A DNA stretch of 56,084 nt from Geobacteraceae bacterium (GTDB lineage: Bacteria; Desulfobacterota; Desulfuromonadia; Geobacterales; Pseudopelobacteraceae), in the NCBI GenBank assembly GCA_025355965.1, contig JANXYR010000057.1:1-56084 (forward strand). The letters are read 5' to 3'. The translations under genes and the position numbers were made by a program. Shown piece after piece: positions 28,498-38,442 of this stretch (the first letter of the stretch is position 1; each line of letters opens with the position of its first letter). The notes beneath the pieces are model-generated. The model saw only the letters and a program-made list of their open reading frames with translations. It was not told the DNA's origin and did no database searches.

Positions 28498-31400
28498 ATG
28501 GAATCAGCCAATTTTGTTCACCTCCACCTCCATACCCAATATTCCCTGCTCGACGGCGCCATCCGTTTTGATGACCTGATCACGAAGGCCAAAGAGTATA
28601 ACATGCCTGCGGTCGCGATTACCGACCATGGCAATATGTTCGGTGCTGCGGAATTTTATCTTAAATGCAAGAAGGCAGGCGTCAAGCCGATCATCGGCTG
28701 CGAGCTCTATCTGGCTCCCGGATCGCGCTTTTCACGGGACTCCAAAGGCATCTCCGACGCCGCATATCACCTGATTCTGCTCTGCGAAAACATGGAGGGA
28801 TACAAGAATCTTTCCTATCTGACCTCGGCCGGTTACAAGGAGGGGTTCTACTACCGTCCCCGGATCGACCGGGAGCTGTTAGCGGGGCGCTCAGATGGGT
28901 TGATCGCTCTGTCCGCCTGCCTCAAAGGGGAAGTGGCGATGCAGTGCGGTCGCGGCAACATGGAAGAGGCGCTTGCCACAGCCAAGTGGTACAGCGAACT
29001 GTTCCCGGACCGCTACTATATTGAACTGCAGGAAAACACCATCCCCGAGCAGGATGTCGTAAACAAGCGCCTGTTGGAGGTGTCGTCCGAGCTGAAACTA
29101 CCGCTGGTGGCAACCAACGACTGCCATTACCTGAACCGTGAGGACGCCCGCGCCCACGAGGTACTGCTCTGCATCCAGACCGGCAAAACCATGGAAGACC
29201 CGACCCATATGCGCTTTTCTGTGGATGAATTTTACGTCAAGTCACCGGAAGAGATGCAGCGGGCTTTTTCCTATGCTCCCGAAGCGATCAGCAACACACT
29301 GAAGATAGCAGAACGCTGCAATCTCGATCTGCCGGTAGACGGCAAGACTTATTACTTCCCGCACTTTGATCCACCTGCCGGGCAGAATCATGATGACATG
29401 CTGCGCGACCTGGCGACTGAGGGGCTGAAAGAGCGGATGAAAACCATCCTGGCCAAATACCCCGACATGACGCTGGAGCAGCAGCAGGGGTACTTTGATC
29501 GTCTGGAAATTGAGCTTGACTGTATCCGCGACATGAAATTCCCGGCATATTTCCTGATCGTCTCCGATTTTATCCGCTGGGCCAAGGACCGTGGCATCCC
29601 GGTCGGTCCTGGAAGAGGCTCGGCGGCCGGTTCGCTGGTGGCATATTCCATCAAGATCACCGACCTTGATCCACTACCTTATAACCTGCTGTTCGAGCGT
29701 TTCCTCAATCCTGAACGTATCTCCATGCCTGATATTGACGTCGACTTCTGCCAGGACCGCCGTGGCGAGGTGATCCAGTACATGATAGAAAAGTACGGCC
29801 GCGACCGCGTCTGTCAGATCATCACCTTTGGAACCATGGGAGCCAAGGCGGCCATCCGGGATGTTGGCCGGGCGCTGAACATGACCTATGGAGATGTAGA
29901 CCGCATTGCCAAGCTGATTCCGGATGATTTGAAAATGACCCTGAGCAAGGCCCTGCAGCAGGAACCGCAACTCAAGGAAATGTGCGCAGCAGACCCGCAG
30001 GTCAAGGATCTGCTGGATACCGCACTTTGCCTCGAAGGGCTCACCCGCCACGCTTCGACCCACGCCGCCGCTGTTGTTGTCGCGCCGGAGCCGCTGGAGG
30101 AGTTCCTGCCGCTCTACAAGGATCAGAAGACCGGTTCGATCAACACCCAGTACTCAATGAAATACGTCGAGCTCGTCGGACTGGTCAAATTCGACTTTCT
30201 GGGACTCAAAAACCTGACTGTGATTGAGAACGCCGTTAAACTGGTACGAGTGAAAGTACCGGAGTTTGACATCACTACACTGCGAGACGATGATCAAGCC
30301 AGTTATGACCTGATCACCGCCGGTAACACCACCGGGGTTTTCCAGCTTGAGTCGAGCGGCATGAAAGAGATGCTGGTTAAGCTGAAACCATCCTGTTTTG
30401 AAGACGTCATTGCTGCCTGCGCCCTGTATCGTCCAGGTCCACTAGGTTCCGGTATGGTGGATGACTTTATTGACCGCAAGCATGGCCGCAAGGAGGTAGT
30501 CTATGACCTGCCGCTGCTGGAGCCAATCCTGAAGGATACTTACGGTGTCATCGTCTATCAGGAGCAGGTCATGCAGATTTCTCGCTCGCTGGCCGGCTAT
30601 TCGCTGGGACAAGCGGACCTGCTGCGGCGTGCCATGGGTAAGAAGGATGATAAGGAGATGAGCCGCCAGAAAGGACTTTTTCTGGATGGTTCCAAGGAAA
30701 ACAAACTGGACCCCAAAAAGGCCGAAGCGATTTTCGACCTGATGCACAAATTCGCCGAGTACGGCTTCAACAAGTCTCACTCCGCCGCCTATGCGCTGAT
30801 AGCCTACCAGACCGCCTACCTGAAGGCTCACTACCCGGTAGAGTTTATGGCGGCATTATTGACATGCGACATGGACAGCACCGACAAGGTCGTCAAAAAC
30901 ATCAGCGACTGCCGCGAACAGGGCATCGAGGTACTCCCCCCTGACATCAACACGTCAGGGCTTTCATTTACCGTCGTCGGCACATCAATGCGCTTCGGCC
31001 TGGGAGCGGTAAAGAATGTCGGCTCCGGTGCCATCGAGGCCATCCTGGAAGCGCGTGGGGATGCGCCATTCAAAAGTCTGTACGATTTCTGCGAGCGGGT
31101 TGATCTCCGCCGGGTTAACAAGCGGGTGATCGAATCGTTGATCAAATGCGGCGCTTTCGATTCCACCGGTGCTGCCCGTTCCGCCCAGTTGGAGGGTTTA
31201 GAAGCGGCTTCAAATTATGGGCAAAAGATTCAGGAAGAAAAAGCCAGCACCCAGGTCTCGCTGTTCGGAACGGAAGAGGTGTCACGTGGCAACGCAAACG
31301 GAGGCATGAAACTTCCCAACACCCCGGAATGGCACGACAAGGAGAAGCTGGCCTACGAAAAAGAGGCACTCGGCTTTCTGATTACTGGTCACCCTCTTGA

Positions 31401-32025
31401 TCGCTACATCGATGATATCAAACGCCTCGCCAACACCGATATCGCCAATATGTTTGAAATGGCCGAAGGGAGCGAGGTACGGATATGCGGCATCGTCTCC
31501 GCCTTCAAGGAAATAACGACCAAAAAGGGTGACCGGATGGGTTTCGTAACGATTGAAGACCTCACCGGTTCGGTGGAAATAACTGTCTTTTCCGATATCT
31601 ACGCTACCGCCTCTCCACTCTTGAAATCTGATGACCCGCTGCTGGTGGTCGGCAAGCTAGAAAAGGGCGAAAAAGGTTGCAAGGTACTGATCATGAAAGG
31701 TGGCGAGGAAAACAACGGCAAGCGCTTCCAGCGTGATCGCGGTCCTGCAGGAGACATCAAGCTGCTATCCGATGCCCGGTCTCAGACGACCAAAAAGGTA
31801 TCGTTCATACTGCGTACTAATGAAACTCAGCCAGAACAGATCACCATCCTCAAGGACCTTATTGAACGGCACCCTGGTACTGTTCCGGCCTCCATCCAGT
31901 TTCTGATACCTGAGAGGAGTCGCTCGATCATGCCCCTGGCTAACGGGATGAACGTAGCGGCCAGTGATGATTTAAGGCTGGATGTGGAGAGACTGTTAGG
32001 GTATAATGCCGCCACTTTTGAGTAA
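28498..32025 (+). CDS. dnaE: DNA polymerase III subunit alpha
   Basis: Replicative polymerase catalytic subunit, 1175 residues. The N-terminal PHP domain (HLHLHTQYSLLDGA, AITDHGNMFGA) is followed by the polymerase core with GPGRGSAAGSLVAY and the catalytic MPDIDVDFCQDRR near 410. ATHAAAVVV, EQVMQISRSLAGYSLGQADLLRRAMGKK, a helix-hairpin-helix region and a C-terminal OB-fold (GFVTIEDLTGSVEITVF) follow. No intein or split is seen. It is followed by accA. Confidence 0.98.
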   Translation: MESANFVHLHLHTQYSLLDGAIRFDDLITKAKEYNMPAVAITDHGNMFGAAEFYLKCKKAGVKPIIGCELYLAPGSRFSRDSKGISDAAYHLILLCENMEGYKNLSYLTSAGYKEGFYYRPRIDRELLAGRSDGLIALSACLKGEVAMQCGRGNMEEALATAKWYSELFPDRYYIELQENTIPEQDVVNKRLLEVSSELKLPLVATNDCHYLNREDARAHEVLLCIQTGKTMEDPTHMRFSVDEFYVKSPEEMQRAFSYAPEAISNTLKIAERCNLDLPVDGKTYYFPHFDPPAGQNHDDMLRDLATEGLKERMKTILAKYPDMTLEQQQGYFDRLEIELDCIRDMKFPAYFLIVSDFIRWAKDRGIPVGPGRGSAAGSLVAYSIKITDLDPLPYNLLFERFLNPERISMPDIDVDFCQDRRGEVIQYMIEKYGRDRVCQIITFGTMGAKAAIRDVGRALNMTYGDVDRIAKLIPDDLKMTLSKALQQEPQLKEMCAADPQVKDLLDTALCLEGLTRHASTHAAAVVVAPEPLEEFLPLYKDQKTGSINTQYSMKYVELVGLVKFDFLGLKNLTVIENAVKLVRVKVPEFDITTLRDDDQASYDLITAGNTTGVFQLESSGMKEMLVKLKPSCFEDVIAACALYRPGPLGSGMVDDFIDRKHGRKEVVYDLPLLEPILKDTYGVIVYQEQVMQISRSLAGYSLGQADLLRRAMGKKDDKEMSRQKGLFLDGSKENKLDPKKAEAIFDLMHKFAEYGFNKSHSAAYALIAYQTAYLKAHYPVEFMAALLTCDMDSTDKVVKNISDCREQGIEVLPPDINTSGLSFTVVGTSMRFGLGAVKNVGSGAIEAILEARGDAPFKSLYDFCERVDLRRVNKRVIESLIKCGAFDSTGAARSAQLEGLEAASNYGQKIQEEKASTQVSLFGTEEVSRGNANGGMKLPNTPEWHDKEKLAYEKEALGFLITGHPLDRYIDDIKRLANTDIANMFEMAEGSEVRICGIVSAFKEITTKKGDRMGFVTIEDLTGSVEITVFSDIYATASPLLKSDDPLLVVGKLEKGEKGCKVLIMKGGEENNGKRFQRDRGPAGDIKLLSDARSQTTKKVSFILRTNETQPEQITILKDLIERHPGTVPASIQFLIPERSRSIMPLANGMNVAASDDLRLDVERLLGYNAATFE

Positions 32026-32043
32026 ATATATGAGGTGATTAAT

Positions 32044-33000
32044 ATGGCTGCTCCGTTTTATCTTGAATTTGAAAAACCGATTGTTGAACTGGAAAAGAAA
32101 ATTGAGGAACTGAATACACTGGCCAGTAATGGGCTGGATATCGGTGCCGATGTGAACGCTCTTGAAAGTCGCGTAGAGGAGATGCGAGCAGATATCTTTT
32201 CCAACCTCTCCAGATGGCAGACAGCTCAGGTAGCCAGACACATCAACCGCCCCTTTACTCAGGACTATATTAATCTCATTTTCACCGAATTTATTGAACT
32301 GCACGGCGACCGTAACTACGGCGATGATCACGCCATCGTAGGCGGTCTGGCACGCTTCGACGGCCAGCCGGTAATGGTAATCGGACATCAGAAGGGGCGC
32401 GACACAAAGGAGAAGGTCTACCGCAACTTTGGCATGCCCAATCCGGAAGGCTACCGCAAAGCGCTCCGCCTGATGCAGATGGCAGAACAATTCAAGCTGC
32501 CTGTCATCACTTTTGTTGACACCCCCGGCGCCTATCCCGGTATCGGCGCCGAAGAACGCGGTCAAGCCGAAGCAATTGCCCGCAATCTTCGCGAAATGGC
32601 AAGCCTGCGCACCCCGATCATTGTCTGTATCACAGGCGAAGGCGGTTCCGGTGGAGCGTTGGCTATTGCTGTCGGCGACCGGATTCTGATGCTTGAGCAT
32701 TCGGTCTATGCCGTTATCTCGCCCGAAGGGTGCGCTGCAATCCTCTGGTCGGACGGCACAAAAGGCGCCCAGGCAGCAGAGGCACTGAAACCGACTGCGC
32801 AGGACATCATCAAGCTGGGTGTCATCGACGAGATTATCAAAGAACCTGTTGGCGGCGCCCACCGCGACCACGAAGCCACCGCAACAAACATGAAAGAGGC
32901 TATTGCCCGCAACCTGACAGAGCTGAACAAACTTTCCGGAGATGAACTAGTGGAAGGGCGCTACAATAAATTTAGAGCCATGACACGACTGGCTGAATAA
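32044..33000 (+). CDS. accA: Acetyl-CoA carboxylase carboxyltransferase subunit alpha
   Basis: Alpha half of the carboxyltransferase that makes malonyl-CoA. The 318 residues have the N-terminal helices ([20 protein letters not shown]), [59 protein letters not shown] and [11 protein letters not shown]. The ATG at 32044 has AGGTGA upstream and matches the family; the ATG three codons before is less likely. A strong terminator follows. Confidence 0.98.
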   Translation: MAAPFYLEFEKPIVELEKKIEELNTLASNGLDIGADVNALESRVEEMRADIFSNLSRWQTAQVARHINRPFTQDYINLIFTEFIELHGDRNYGDDHAIVGGLARFDGQPVMVIGHQKGRDTKEKVYRNFGMPNPEGYRKALRLMQMAEQFKLPVITFVDTPGAYPGIGAEERGQAEAIARNLREMASLRTPIIVCITGEGGSGGALAIAVGDRILMLEHSVYAVISPEGCAAILWSDGTKGAQAAEALKPTAQDIIKLGVIDEIIKEPVGGAHRDHEATATNMKEAIARNLTELNKLSGDELVEGRYNKFRAMTRLAE

Positions 33001-33014
33001 GAATATAACTCAGT

Positions 33015-33041
33015 GGGCGGTTAACCGCCCCTGTTTTTTTT
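33015..33041 (+). terminator. Intrinsic terminator after accA
   Basis: The perfect palindrome GGGCGGTT/AACCGCCC is followed by CTG and eight T. Confidence 0.88.
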
Positions 33042-33117
33042 AGTACGCTAGAAGTTATTTTCTGGGGAGAGTTTGGCAGAAAACACTTCGTTAACGCACT
33101 TATCCTGTTTATCAGGG
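33042..33117 (+). repeat. Dispersed hairpin element, copy A
   Basis: A 76-base element right after the accA terminator and 13 bases before the rluB start. It has a long imperfect hairpin with TTTTCTG / CAGAAAA inner arms, the conserved core CTTCGTTAACGCACTTATCC, and a small terminal hairpin CCTG-TTTAT-CAGG. It aligns along its whole length with 46053-46127. Shorter related pieces lie at 36369-36387 and 43687-43720. Confidence 0.7.
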
Positions 33118-33130
33118 TAAAAGGAATAAC

Positions 33131-33952
33131 ATGCTCGAACGTCTGCAAAAAATAATTTCTGCCGCAGGAATCACCTCGCGAAGAGCTTCTGAAGCGCTGA
33201 TCCTGAACGGTCAGGTTGCCGTTAACGGCGCCGTGGTAACAGAGCTGGGAAGTAAGGCTGATCCTTCAACCGACACCATTACGGTGGATGGAAAACCACT
33301 AAAAATCAACGCACAGCGACTCTATATACTGCTTAACAAACCGCCCGGTTACATTACCGCCCTGAAAGACAGCCAGGGACGACCATTGGTAACTGACCTG
33401 CTGAAAGACGTGGCGGATCGGGTCTATCCGGTGGGGCGTCTGGACTACAACACTGAGGGGCTGCTGCTTTTGACCAATGACGGAGAGTGGGCCAATCGCC
33501 TTATGCATCCCAGCAATGAAATCGAGAAAGAATATCATGTCCGGGTACGCGGCAAAGTAATCGATCAGCAGTTGAAGCGAATGGCAGAAGGAGTCGAACT
33601 GGAAGATGGCATGACAGCTCCGGCGGTTGTGAATCTGGTGAAGAGCGGCGAGCAAAACGACTGGATATCAGTTGCGATTCATGAGGGACGCAACCGTCAG
33701 GTACGCAGAATGTGTGAAGCTGTCAGTCTTTCAGTTGTGCGCCTCAAGCGCATTCGTTACGGAACTCTAGCGCTTGGCACGCTCAGGGCGGGGCAATTCC
33801 GCTATCTTTCAGAAGTTGAAGTGCAACAATTGACCGGTGAACCTGTAACAAGTACCTCTTTTGTAAAATCAGCCCGGCCAGACAAGTCTGACAGGCCTGT
33901 AAAATCATTCTGTCCAAAACAAGCAGGAGGAAAAAGCAGTGGAAGAAGGTAA
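33131..33952 (+). CDS. rluB: 23S rRNA pseudouridine synthase of the RluB/RsuA family
   Basis: Isomerises a uridine in 23S rRNA (position 2605 for RluB). The N-terminal S4 domain (ERLQKIISAAGITSRRASEALI) is followed by the catalytic core. LLNKPPGYITALKD and the motif VGRLDYNTEGLLLLTNDGE carry the nucleophilic D105, and EGRNRQVRRMCEAV closes the core. The lysine- and proline-rich tail is variable. At 273 residues it fits RluB better than RsuA. It overlaps the CorC-like gene by 14 bases. Confidence 0.92.
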   Translation: MLERLQKIISAAGITSRRASEALILNGQVAVNGAVVTELGSKADPSTDTITVDGKPLKINAQRLYILLNKPPGYITALKDSQGRPLVTDLLKDVADRVYPVGRLDYNTEGLLLLTNDGEWANRLMHPSNEIEKEYHVRVRGKVIDQQLKRMAEGVELEDGMTAPAVVNLVKSGEQNDWISVAIHEGRNRQVRRMCEAVSLSVVRLKRIRYGTLALGTLRAGQFRYLSEVEVQQLTGEPVTSTSFVKSARPDKSDRPVKSFCPKQAGGKSSGRR

Positions 33953-34796
33953 CAGTAGAAAGTCCGGTTTTATCGAGCGCGTCAGCCGTTTTGTAACCGG
34001 ACGCAAAAGGACAACCGAACAGGATATCAACGACTTTATCGAAGCATCTGAAGAAGAAGGTCTGGTTAACGAGGAAGAGTGCGAGATGATACGCTCCATT
34101 TTTTCACTTGGAACGACAATCGTGCGTGAAGTCATGGTAACACGTACCGAGATGGCCTGTGTTACCGTGGATGCAACCGTACGAGAACTGCTGGACACGA
34201 TCATCGCTTGTGGCCATTCTCGAATCCCGGTTTACGAAGATTCGATCGACAATATAATCGGCCTGCTATATGCCAAAGACCTACTCAAACAGTGGGGTAC
34301 CGATGAAAAAAGCCTCCCTGTCCGCGAAATCATGCGCCCACCCTATTTTATCCCCGAATCCAAAAATCTGGAGCAGCTGCTACAGGAGTTTAAACGTAAA
34401 CGAATTCACTTGGCGATCGTCATTGATGAGTATGGTGGCACGTCCGGCCTGATAACCATTGAAGATCTGCTGGAACATATTGTGGGGGACATCCAGGACG
34501 AATATGACCGCGAAGAATCTCTTTTTACTGTTAATCATGACGGTAGCATAACAGCTGATGGCCGCCTCCCGGTCGAAGAGTTGGAAGAACATTTCGGCAT
34601 TGAGATCGAACGCGATAACTTTGATTCTGTCGGGGGACTCGCCTTCCACCTGACCGGGAAAATTCCAGCAATTGGAGACATCATAGAAGGCAACGGACTA
34701 TACTTGAAAATCCTGGACGCCGATCTGCGACGGGTTAAGAAAGTTGGCATTAGCCTGAAAAACAGTGTTCCCGCTGAAGATCCGGGGCGCGAGTGA
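33939..34796 (+). CDS. CorC/YbeX-type CBS-domain protein
   Basis: A 285-residue cytoplasmic protein with a CBS pair (about 65-185: [19 protein letters not shown] ... [39 protein letters not shown]) and a C-terminal CorC_HlyC domain (about 195-280). No DUF21 membrane domain is present, so it matches the soluble YbeX/CorC form linked to Mg/Co efflux and to ribosome maturation. The start is GTG at 33939 with CAGGAGG, overlapping rluB. It is followed by lnt with a GTGA overlap. In E. coli ybeX also precedes lnt, with ybeY before it; here ybeY is some 33 kb away. Confidence 0.9.
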   Translation: MEEGNSRKSGFIERVSRFVTGRKRTTEQDINDFIEASEEEGLVNEEECEMIRSIFSLGTTIVREVMVTRTEMACVTVDATVRELLDTIIACGHSRIPVYEDSIDNIIGLLYAKDLLKQWGTDEKSLPVREIMRPPYFIPESKNLEQLLQEFKRKRIHLAIVIDEYGGTSGLITIEDLLEHIVGDIQDEYDREESLFTVNHDGSITADGRLPVEELEEHFGIEIERDNFDSVGGLAFHLTGKIPAIGDIIEGNGLYLKILDADLRRVKKVGISLKNSVPAEDPGRE

Positions 34797-36364
34797 ACGT
34801 TCCGATCTACTTATCCTTGTTAAAACATTTTTTTGACCGTCGGGGGATGTTGGCAATCGCCAGCGGAATTCTGATAGCCCTCTCCTTTCCGAGTCCCGGC
34901 CTCGCATTCCTGGCCTGGGTCGCTCTGATCCCATTACTGATTGCACTGGAAGAGAGTACGCCACAGATGGCCTTCCGCATCGGCCTGACCTGTGGCATTA
35001 CCGCATACGCCATTATACTCTACTGGCTTAACATCGTTTTTGTCCGATACGGCCATCTTCCCTGGTCAGTCAGCATACCGATCTACCTGCTACTGGTTCT
35101 ATGGCTGGCCATGTTTTATGGTTTGAGTACCGGCATTGCCAGGCTTGGAGAATTGGTCGGCATCAAAGCAGCCTTTACCCTACCAGTTGCATGGATCGCG
35201 TTTGATTTCATCCGTTCATTCCTGTTTTCCGGCTTTGCCTGGGCCATGCTGGGGCATTCCCAGTTTCGCACGTTACCTCTGATCCAGATCGCCGATCTGG
35301 CGGGTGTCTACGGCATCACAATGCTTATAGTTCTGGCAAATGTCGTCCTGCATCGTGCACTGCGGGCAGTTTCCGGTGCAGGTGTTCCATACCCGGTAAA
35401 AAGTTTGATTATACTTTTGGCCCTACTTTTCGGCACTCTTTTCTACGGTTTCAATCGCCTGAATGAACCGGAAACAAACCATTCAAAGCCGCTACGGATT
35501 GCCCTGATTCAAGGTAATATTTCTCAGGATGTAAAATGGAGCCCGGCTTTTAGAGAGAGCACTATAGACACCTACGAACGCCTTACCAGAGAAGCGTCTA
35601 AAGGCGGAGTAGATCTGATTGTCTGGCCGGAAAGCGCCGTACCGTTCTTTTTTCAGGATGAACCACTGCAAGCGGAACGTATCAGGAGCCTGGCGCGTGA
35701 GATGAATGCCTTTATACTGTTCGGCAGCCCAGCACATGAGCTTCGCAACGGCCGCAGCACCTTTTTGAACAGCGCTTTCCTGCTGTCACCGAACGGCGAA
35801 ACTGTTGGCCGGGCAGACAAAATGCATCTGGTGCCGCTTGGCGAATATGTACCACTGGGTGGCATCTTGACCTTCATTAACAAGCTTGTTGTCGGCATCG
35901 GCGACTTCTCCCCGGGTGAGCGAGCGGTTACTCTGGATACCGGGAGTACGAAACTTGGCGTTCAAGTCTGTTATGAAGTCATCTTTCCGGAACTGGCCCG
36001 TCAATACGTCCGGGCCGGTGCCCGCGTCCTGGTGGCAATTACTAACGATGCCTGGTTTGGTCGTTCATCAGCACCCTATCAGCACCTCGCTATCTCGACT
36101 TTCCGTGCGATTGAGACCCGTACTCCGCTGATCCGCGCGGCTAATACCGGGGTAACCGCAATTATTGACCATAACGGCCATATCAGCACCATGACCGGCC
36201 TGTTTGTTGAAGCATATCGTAGCGGCGAAATTCAGCCAGGTAGCGGCAAATCGCTTTACCTCACTATTGGTGATCTCCCGGCATGGTTTTGCGTGCTGCT
36301 GACCGGTGGTATCGCCCTGTTGGTATGGATCAAACGAAAAAACATTTTCTCTAAATCTGATTAA
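34793..36364 (+). CDS. lnt: Apolipoprotein N-acyltransferase
   Basis: Inner-membrane enzyme that adds the third acyl chain to lipoproteins. The 523 residues comprise an N-terminal block of about six membrane segments, a nitrilase domain and a final membrane segment. The catalytic triad is visible: E in VWPESAVPFF near 281, K in ADKMHLVPLGEYVPLG near 343, and C in VQVCYEVIFPE near 393. The start is GTG at 34793 overlapping the CorC-like stop. Useful for the several lipoproteins encoded further right. Confidence 0.95.
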   Translation: MNVPIYLSLLKHFFDRRGMLAIASGILIALSFPSPGLAFLAWVALIPLLIALEESTPQMAFRIGLTCGITAYAIILYWLNIVFVRYGHLPWSVSIPIYLLLVLWLAMFYGLSTGIARLGELVGIKAAFTLPVAWIAFDFIRSFLFSGFAWAMLGHSQFRTLPLIQIADLAGVYGITMLIVLANVVLHRALRAVSGAGVPYPVKSLIILLALLFGTLFYGFNRLNEPETNHSKPLRIALIQGNISQDVKWSPAFRESTIDTYERLTREASKGGVDLIVWPESAVPFFFQDEPLQAERIRSLAREMNAFILFGSPAHELRNGRSTFLNSAFLLSPNGETVGRADKMHLVPLGEYVPLGGILTFINKLVVGIGDFSPGERAVTLDTGSTKLGVQVCYEVIFPELARQYVRAGARVLVAITNDAWFGRSSAPYQHLAISTFRAIETRTPLIRAANTGVTAIIDHNGHISTMTGLFVEAYRSGEIQPGSGKSLYLTIGDLPAWFCVLLTGGIALLVWIKRKNIFSKSD

Positions 36365-36368
36365 AATA

Positions 36369-36387
36369 ATAAGTGCGTTAACGAAGT
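36369..36387 (-). repeat. Dispersed element, short copy C
   Basis: Nineteen bases identical on the minus strand to the core of copy A (A 33085-33103). They lie between the lnt stop and the prfB ribosome-binding site. The hairpin arms on both sides are not conserved, so this is a remnant or an independently kept core. Confidence 0.55.
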
Positions 36388-36405
36388 CACTAAGGAGCAA
36401 CAACA

Positions 36406-37525
36406 ATGTACCGTGAAGAAATAGCAAAAATAAATGATTGTGAAGAGCGTATCACCAAGCTTCGGGGGGCACTTTGACGTAGATGCCAATCGTGAATCGA
36501 TCATGGAGATCGAATCAATAATGGCTGTTCCCGGATTTTGGGATGACACCACTAAATCGCAGGAAATAATTAAGAAACGTACGACGTTGGAAAAGATTGT
36601 ACAGATGTGGGATGGTCTTGAGCGCCAGGCGGAAGATATCCGCGTGATGATCGAGCTAGGAGAAGAAGCCCAGGATGCTGAAGCTCTGACTGAGGTTGGT
36701 AAAATGACCGCCCAGCTGGTTCAGGAGGTAGAGGCGGCCGAACTCCAGCGCATGCTTTCCGGCCCCCATGACCGTAACTCCTGTTTTATTACCATAAATC
36801 CCGGAGCGGGTGGCACCGAGTCCCAAGACTGGGCTGAAATGATCCTGCGCATGTACCTCCGTTACTGCGAGAAAAAGGGGTGGAAAACAGTCATCACAGA
36901 ATATCAGGACGGTGACGAAGCAGGACTCAAATCGGCGACCTTCAACGTCAGCGGCGAGTACGCCTACGGTTATCTTCGAGCGGAAGCCGGCATTCACCGC
37001 CTGGTCCGTATATCCCCTTTTGACAGCAGTGCGCGCCGACACACATCTTTTGCCTCGATGTACGCTTTCCCTGAAATTGAAGAGGATGATATCGAAATTA
37101 AAATCAGCGATACCGATTTGAGGGTAGATACGTTCCGTTCCGGAGGCGCCGGCGGTCAGCACGTTAACACCACTGACTCGGCCGTCCGCATTACCCATAT
37201 TCCATCCGGCATCATAGTGGCCTGTCAGTCTGAGCGGAGTCAGATTTCAAACCGTGGCACAGCCATGAAAGTTCTGCGGGCCAAGTTGTATGAACGGGAG
37301 GTAGAAGAGCGCAAGGAAAAGGCATCCGAAATCGCCGCCGAAAAGAAAGATATCGGTTGGGGAAGTCAGATCCGCTCGTATGTGCTGCACCCCTACAAGA
37401 TGGTCAAGGACCTGCGTACCGGCGTAGAATCGGGCAACCCGGATGCTGTCCTGGATGGTAACCTGGATGAGTTTGTAGTGGCATATTTAATGGGAGTCAG
37501 GCGAAATACCGGGGATGTAGAATAG
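36406..37525 (+). CDS. prfB: Peptide chain release factor 2, with programmed +1 frameshift
   Basis: Reads UGA and UAA stop codons. The first frame starts at the ATG at 36406 (AAGGAG upstream) and reaches an in-frame TGA at 36475-36477 after 23 codons. The slip site CTT-TGA-C is preceded by a GGGGGG Shine-Dalgarno-like run, the classical RF2 autoregulatory frameshift signal. Shifting +1 after CTT (36472-36474) continues D-V-D-A-N-R-E-S-I-M and runs to 37525. The SPF anticodon-like tripeptide (RISPFDSSARRH) and the catalytic GGQ (RSGGAGGQHVNT) are present. Total about 372 residues. Not a broken gene. Confidence 0.97.
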
Positions 37526-37540
37526 AATAACGGCTTTTTT

Positions 37541-37570
37541 CTGACATGTCAGACTAGCCCGACATGTCAG
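37541..37570. repeat. Twin TGACATGTCA palindromes forming one hairpin
   Basis: CTGACATGTC (37541-37550) and GACATGTCAG (37561-37570) are perfect complements and each contains the palindrome GACATGTC. They lie between the convergent ends of prfB and the small gene at 37578. There is no T-run on either side; a bidirectional stop signal or a dimeric binding site is possible. Confidence 0.5.
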
Positions 37571-37577
37571 AATCTTG

Positions 37578-37793
37578 TCAGTTATTGGGAGCACCCATTA
37601 TAACCGGGAAACAGACATTGTGAGGCAAATTAGCTTTTGCTCCACATTTAGAACACGAAACAGTCGGAGTACTGCTCAGGTGGTATACCTCATTTAGCAA
37701 CCCCATATGAGATAGCCAACAGATATGGCCCTTATGCATTTCCCCGCAACTGCATACCGTTTCAGGGATATCTTCATTCATCTGATCATCCAA
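37578..37793 (-). CDS. Small cysteine-rich (zinc-ribbon-like) hypothetical protein
   Basis: About 71 residues with cysteine groups CSCGEMHKGHIC and CSKCGAKAN, suggesting a small zinc-binding fold. The TTG at 37793 has AAGGAAGGTG at good spacing; an ATG at 37781 is an alternative with a poorer site. No family recognised. It is convergent with prfB and upstream of no obvious partner. Confidence 0.55.
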   Translation of the reverse strand: MDDQMNEDIPETVCSCGEMHKGHICWLSHMGLLNEVYHLSSTPTVSCSKCGAKANLPHNVCFPVIMGAPNN

Positions 37794-37860
37794 GGCTACA
37801 CCTTCCTTTCAATAATCACATCGTTGTTTCAGGACAAAGTTTTACACTCAGAAATAAATA

Positions 37861-38184
37861 TTAATTGTTGTCATTACCACCCCATACATCCAGCCACTGC
37901 TGCTGAGGCGTTCGGCTGTCACCATACTGGACAATAACACCATCTTGCCGCTGGTAGGAACATGACCAACCCGGCTTGTCTGACCCGGAAAAGGTTGGAT
38001 ACTCCTGACGATGATCCAGTGCGTTGTAGGGAGCGGAATAAGTCCCGTCATCCTTGGGTGGCGGGCAACGTTCGTCACCGACATACCAATTGTTTTCGGC
38101 ACTGCCGGACTGTGTAGCAACGAGCACTAGCGCAAATAAAACAGCTGCAACTGTTCTCACAAGCACCCCCTGTTTGTATTTCAA
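37861..38184 (-). CDS. Small secreted hypothetical protein
   Basis: About 107 residues. A signal peptide (VRTVAAVLFALVLVATQSGSA) precedes a mature part rich in W, Y, D and P with two cysteines (DERCPPP and WSCSYQ), which may form one disulfide. The start is uncertain: TTG at 38184 has GAGG eight bases upstream, while the GTG at 38160 follows GGGGGTG closely. A promoter with an inverted repeat across its -10 box lies upstream. No family recognised. Confidence 0.6.
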   Translation of the reverse strand: MKYKQGVLVRTVAAVLFALVLVATQSGSAENNWYVGDERCPPPKDDGTYSAPYNALDHRQEYPTFSGSDKPGWSCSYQRQDGVIVQYGDSRTPQQQWLDVWGGNDNN

Positions 38185-38205
38185 GTAAATACCCTCGTTT
38201 GCAAC

Positions 38206-38249
38206 GCACCCACAACCGAATTATAATCTATTTGGGTGCAATGGGTAAA
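38206..38249 (-). promoter_or_regulatory. Promoter with flanking inverted repeat upstream of the small secreted protein
   Basis: On the minus strand TTTACC (38249-38244), 18 bases, then TATAAT (38225-38220). GCACCCA (38206-38212) and TGGGTGC (38233-38239) form a seven-base inverted repeat bracketing the -10 box, the position of a repressor site. Confidence 0.5.
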
Positions 38250-38400
38250 TGTTTTCTTGACTATCGATGTGGTATATCAAAATCATTTCAGGCAAAGCGT
38301 CATATGGACAGATCCAATTACTATCGATGTAAAAGACCTAAAAGCTTGGCCATCTATTCCACTCTGCGTGCTTCAACGGAGGCCTATTGCTGTATGCAAA

Positions 38401-38433
38401 CAAAAAGGGCTACCGCCATAAACGATAACCCTT
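38401..38433 (-). terminator. Terminator of tRNA-Thr
   Basis: On the minus strand AAGGGTTATCG pairs with CGGTAGCCCTT (two G-U pairs) around a seven-base loop, then TTTG. It lies just after the tRNA 3' end. Confidence 0.75.
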
Positions 38434-38442
38434 TGTTTTTGG

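Noticed and set aside
28498..32025. Possible intein or split in dnaE
   Set aside because: The PHP, catalytic and OB regions follow without inserted splicing motifs; length is normal.
36406..36480. prfB looked like a gene broken by an early stop
   Set aside because: The CTT-TGA-C slip site with an upstream G-run and the family-consistent continuation in the +1 frame show a programmed frameshift.
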